Shown piece by piece: positions 5,723 to 6,024 of a stretch of DNA of 6,024 nucleotides. The notes beneath the pieces were generated by a model. The model worked only from the letters and a program-made list of their open reading frames with translations, was not told the DNA's origin and ran no database searches. This DNA comes from Planctomycetota bacterium. GTDB lineage: Bacteria; Planctomycetota; Brocadiia; Brocadiales; Bathyanammoxibiaceae. Position numbers and translations under genes: made by a program. The stretch is from assembly GCA_030623665.1 (NCBI GenBank), contig JAUXLO010000116.1, positions 1 through 6,024 of the forward strand, read 5' to 3'. Within the stretch, counting starts at the first letter, position 1; each line of letters starts with the position of its first letter.

Positions 5723-6024
5723 TCACTTGGGGCCGATAAAGGATAGGCTCTCGCTAGGGCACACTAGCGTGCATATGCCACACTGGACGCAGAGGTCTGG
5801 ATTATGGACAACCCTTGAGGTCTCGTCGGTTTGCCAATGGCCGTCGTTGAACCAGGTCCCACGCTGGCCAAGTAAGGGTTCTTTGCGCACTATCTCCAGT
5901 GCACCCTGGAGGCAGCTCTCAACGCACCTTCCACAGCGAAAGCACCTCTCATCCGTCCTTGTCTGTATAGAGAAATCACATTGCAGGCACCTGGAGGCCT
6001 CGAGAGTAGCAAGCTCCCGGTCCA
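5723..6024 (-). CDS. Fe-S oxidoreductase, C-terminal 99 residues with two 4Fe-4S motifs (cut by window edge)
   Basis: The visible part starts DRELATLEASRCLQCDF. It then has CFRCGRCVESC (CxxCxxCxxxC) and, about 50 residues later, CVQCGICTLVC followed by PSESL (CxxCxxCxxxCP), and ends SFIGPK. Two complete Cys4 sets imply a 2x[4Fe-4S] ferredoxin-like domain for electron transfer. The EASRCLQCDF phrase before the clusters is typical of the join between a GltD-like FAD/NAD(P)H oxidoreductase domain and a C-terminal ferredoxin domain, so the missing N-terminal part is probably such a flavoprotein; this is inference. The last Cys of the first set is followed by Leu-Gln instead of the usual Pro, and an acidic, Trp-containing insert (TWFNDGHWQTDE) separates the sets. 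It lies on the far side of the recombinase remnants, so it may be island cargo or older chromosome. Confidence 0.85.
   Translation of the reverse strand, partial: DRELATLEASRCLQCDFSIQTRTDERCFRCGRCVESCLQGALEIVRKEPLLGQRGTWFNDGHWQTDETSRVVHNPDLCVQCGICTLVCPSESLSFIGPK

Overview
The window looks like the chromosome of a Gram-negative bacterium of moderate GC content. The housekeeping genes are all on the minus strand, and one gene encodes a predicted lipoprotein with a TonB-like C-terminal domain. I cannot name the lineage from the sequence; a planctomycete (Brocadiales-like), Nitrospirota or deltaproteobacterial-type anaerobe would fit, but that is a guess.

Layout. Read on the minus strand, the core block is leuS (2332-4815), a TonB-C lipoprotein gene (1302-2048), holA (252-1256) and the start of a TalC/FsaA-type transaldolase gene (1-228, running off the left edge). 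The gaps between the last three genes are 45 and 23 bases, so they are probably co-transcribed. A 283-base gap separates leuS from the lipoprotein gene. It holds two promoter-like sequences and several inverted repeats. A divergent promoter pair at 4849-4912 lies between leuS and a plus-strand tRNA-Ala(GGC) gene (4982-5057), which has encoded CCA and the diagnostic G3-U70 pair.

Right of the tRNA the character changes. The last codon of a tyrosine-recombinase fragment (5062-5355, minus) ends only four bases from the tRNA CCA end. This is the usual geometry for an element that integrates into a tRNA 3' end. The fragment keeps the HxxR, GH and Tyr motifs but has lost its N-terminal part. Abutting and partly overlapping it, in another frame, is the decayed C-terminal end of a second, different tyrosine recombinase (about 5297-5443), in which the catalytic Tyr position reads Cys. 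About 280 bases with no recognisable gene follow, containing one sizeable hairpin. At the right edge is the C-terminal part of a protein with two 4Fe-4S motifs (5723-6024, minus).

Interpretation. The window joins a conserved core block (translation, replication clamp loading, envelope, sugar phosphate metabolism) to the scar of repeated integration at a tRNA-Ala gene. I see no CRISPR array, no intact mobile element and no clear evidence of a new defence or metabolic system. The most informative observations are the paired recombinase remnants at the tRNA and the TonB-C lipoprotein lying between leuS and holA, where many Gram-negatives carry lptE.
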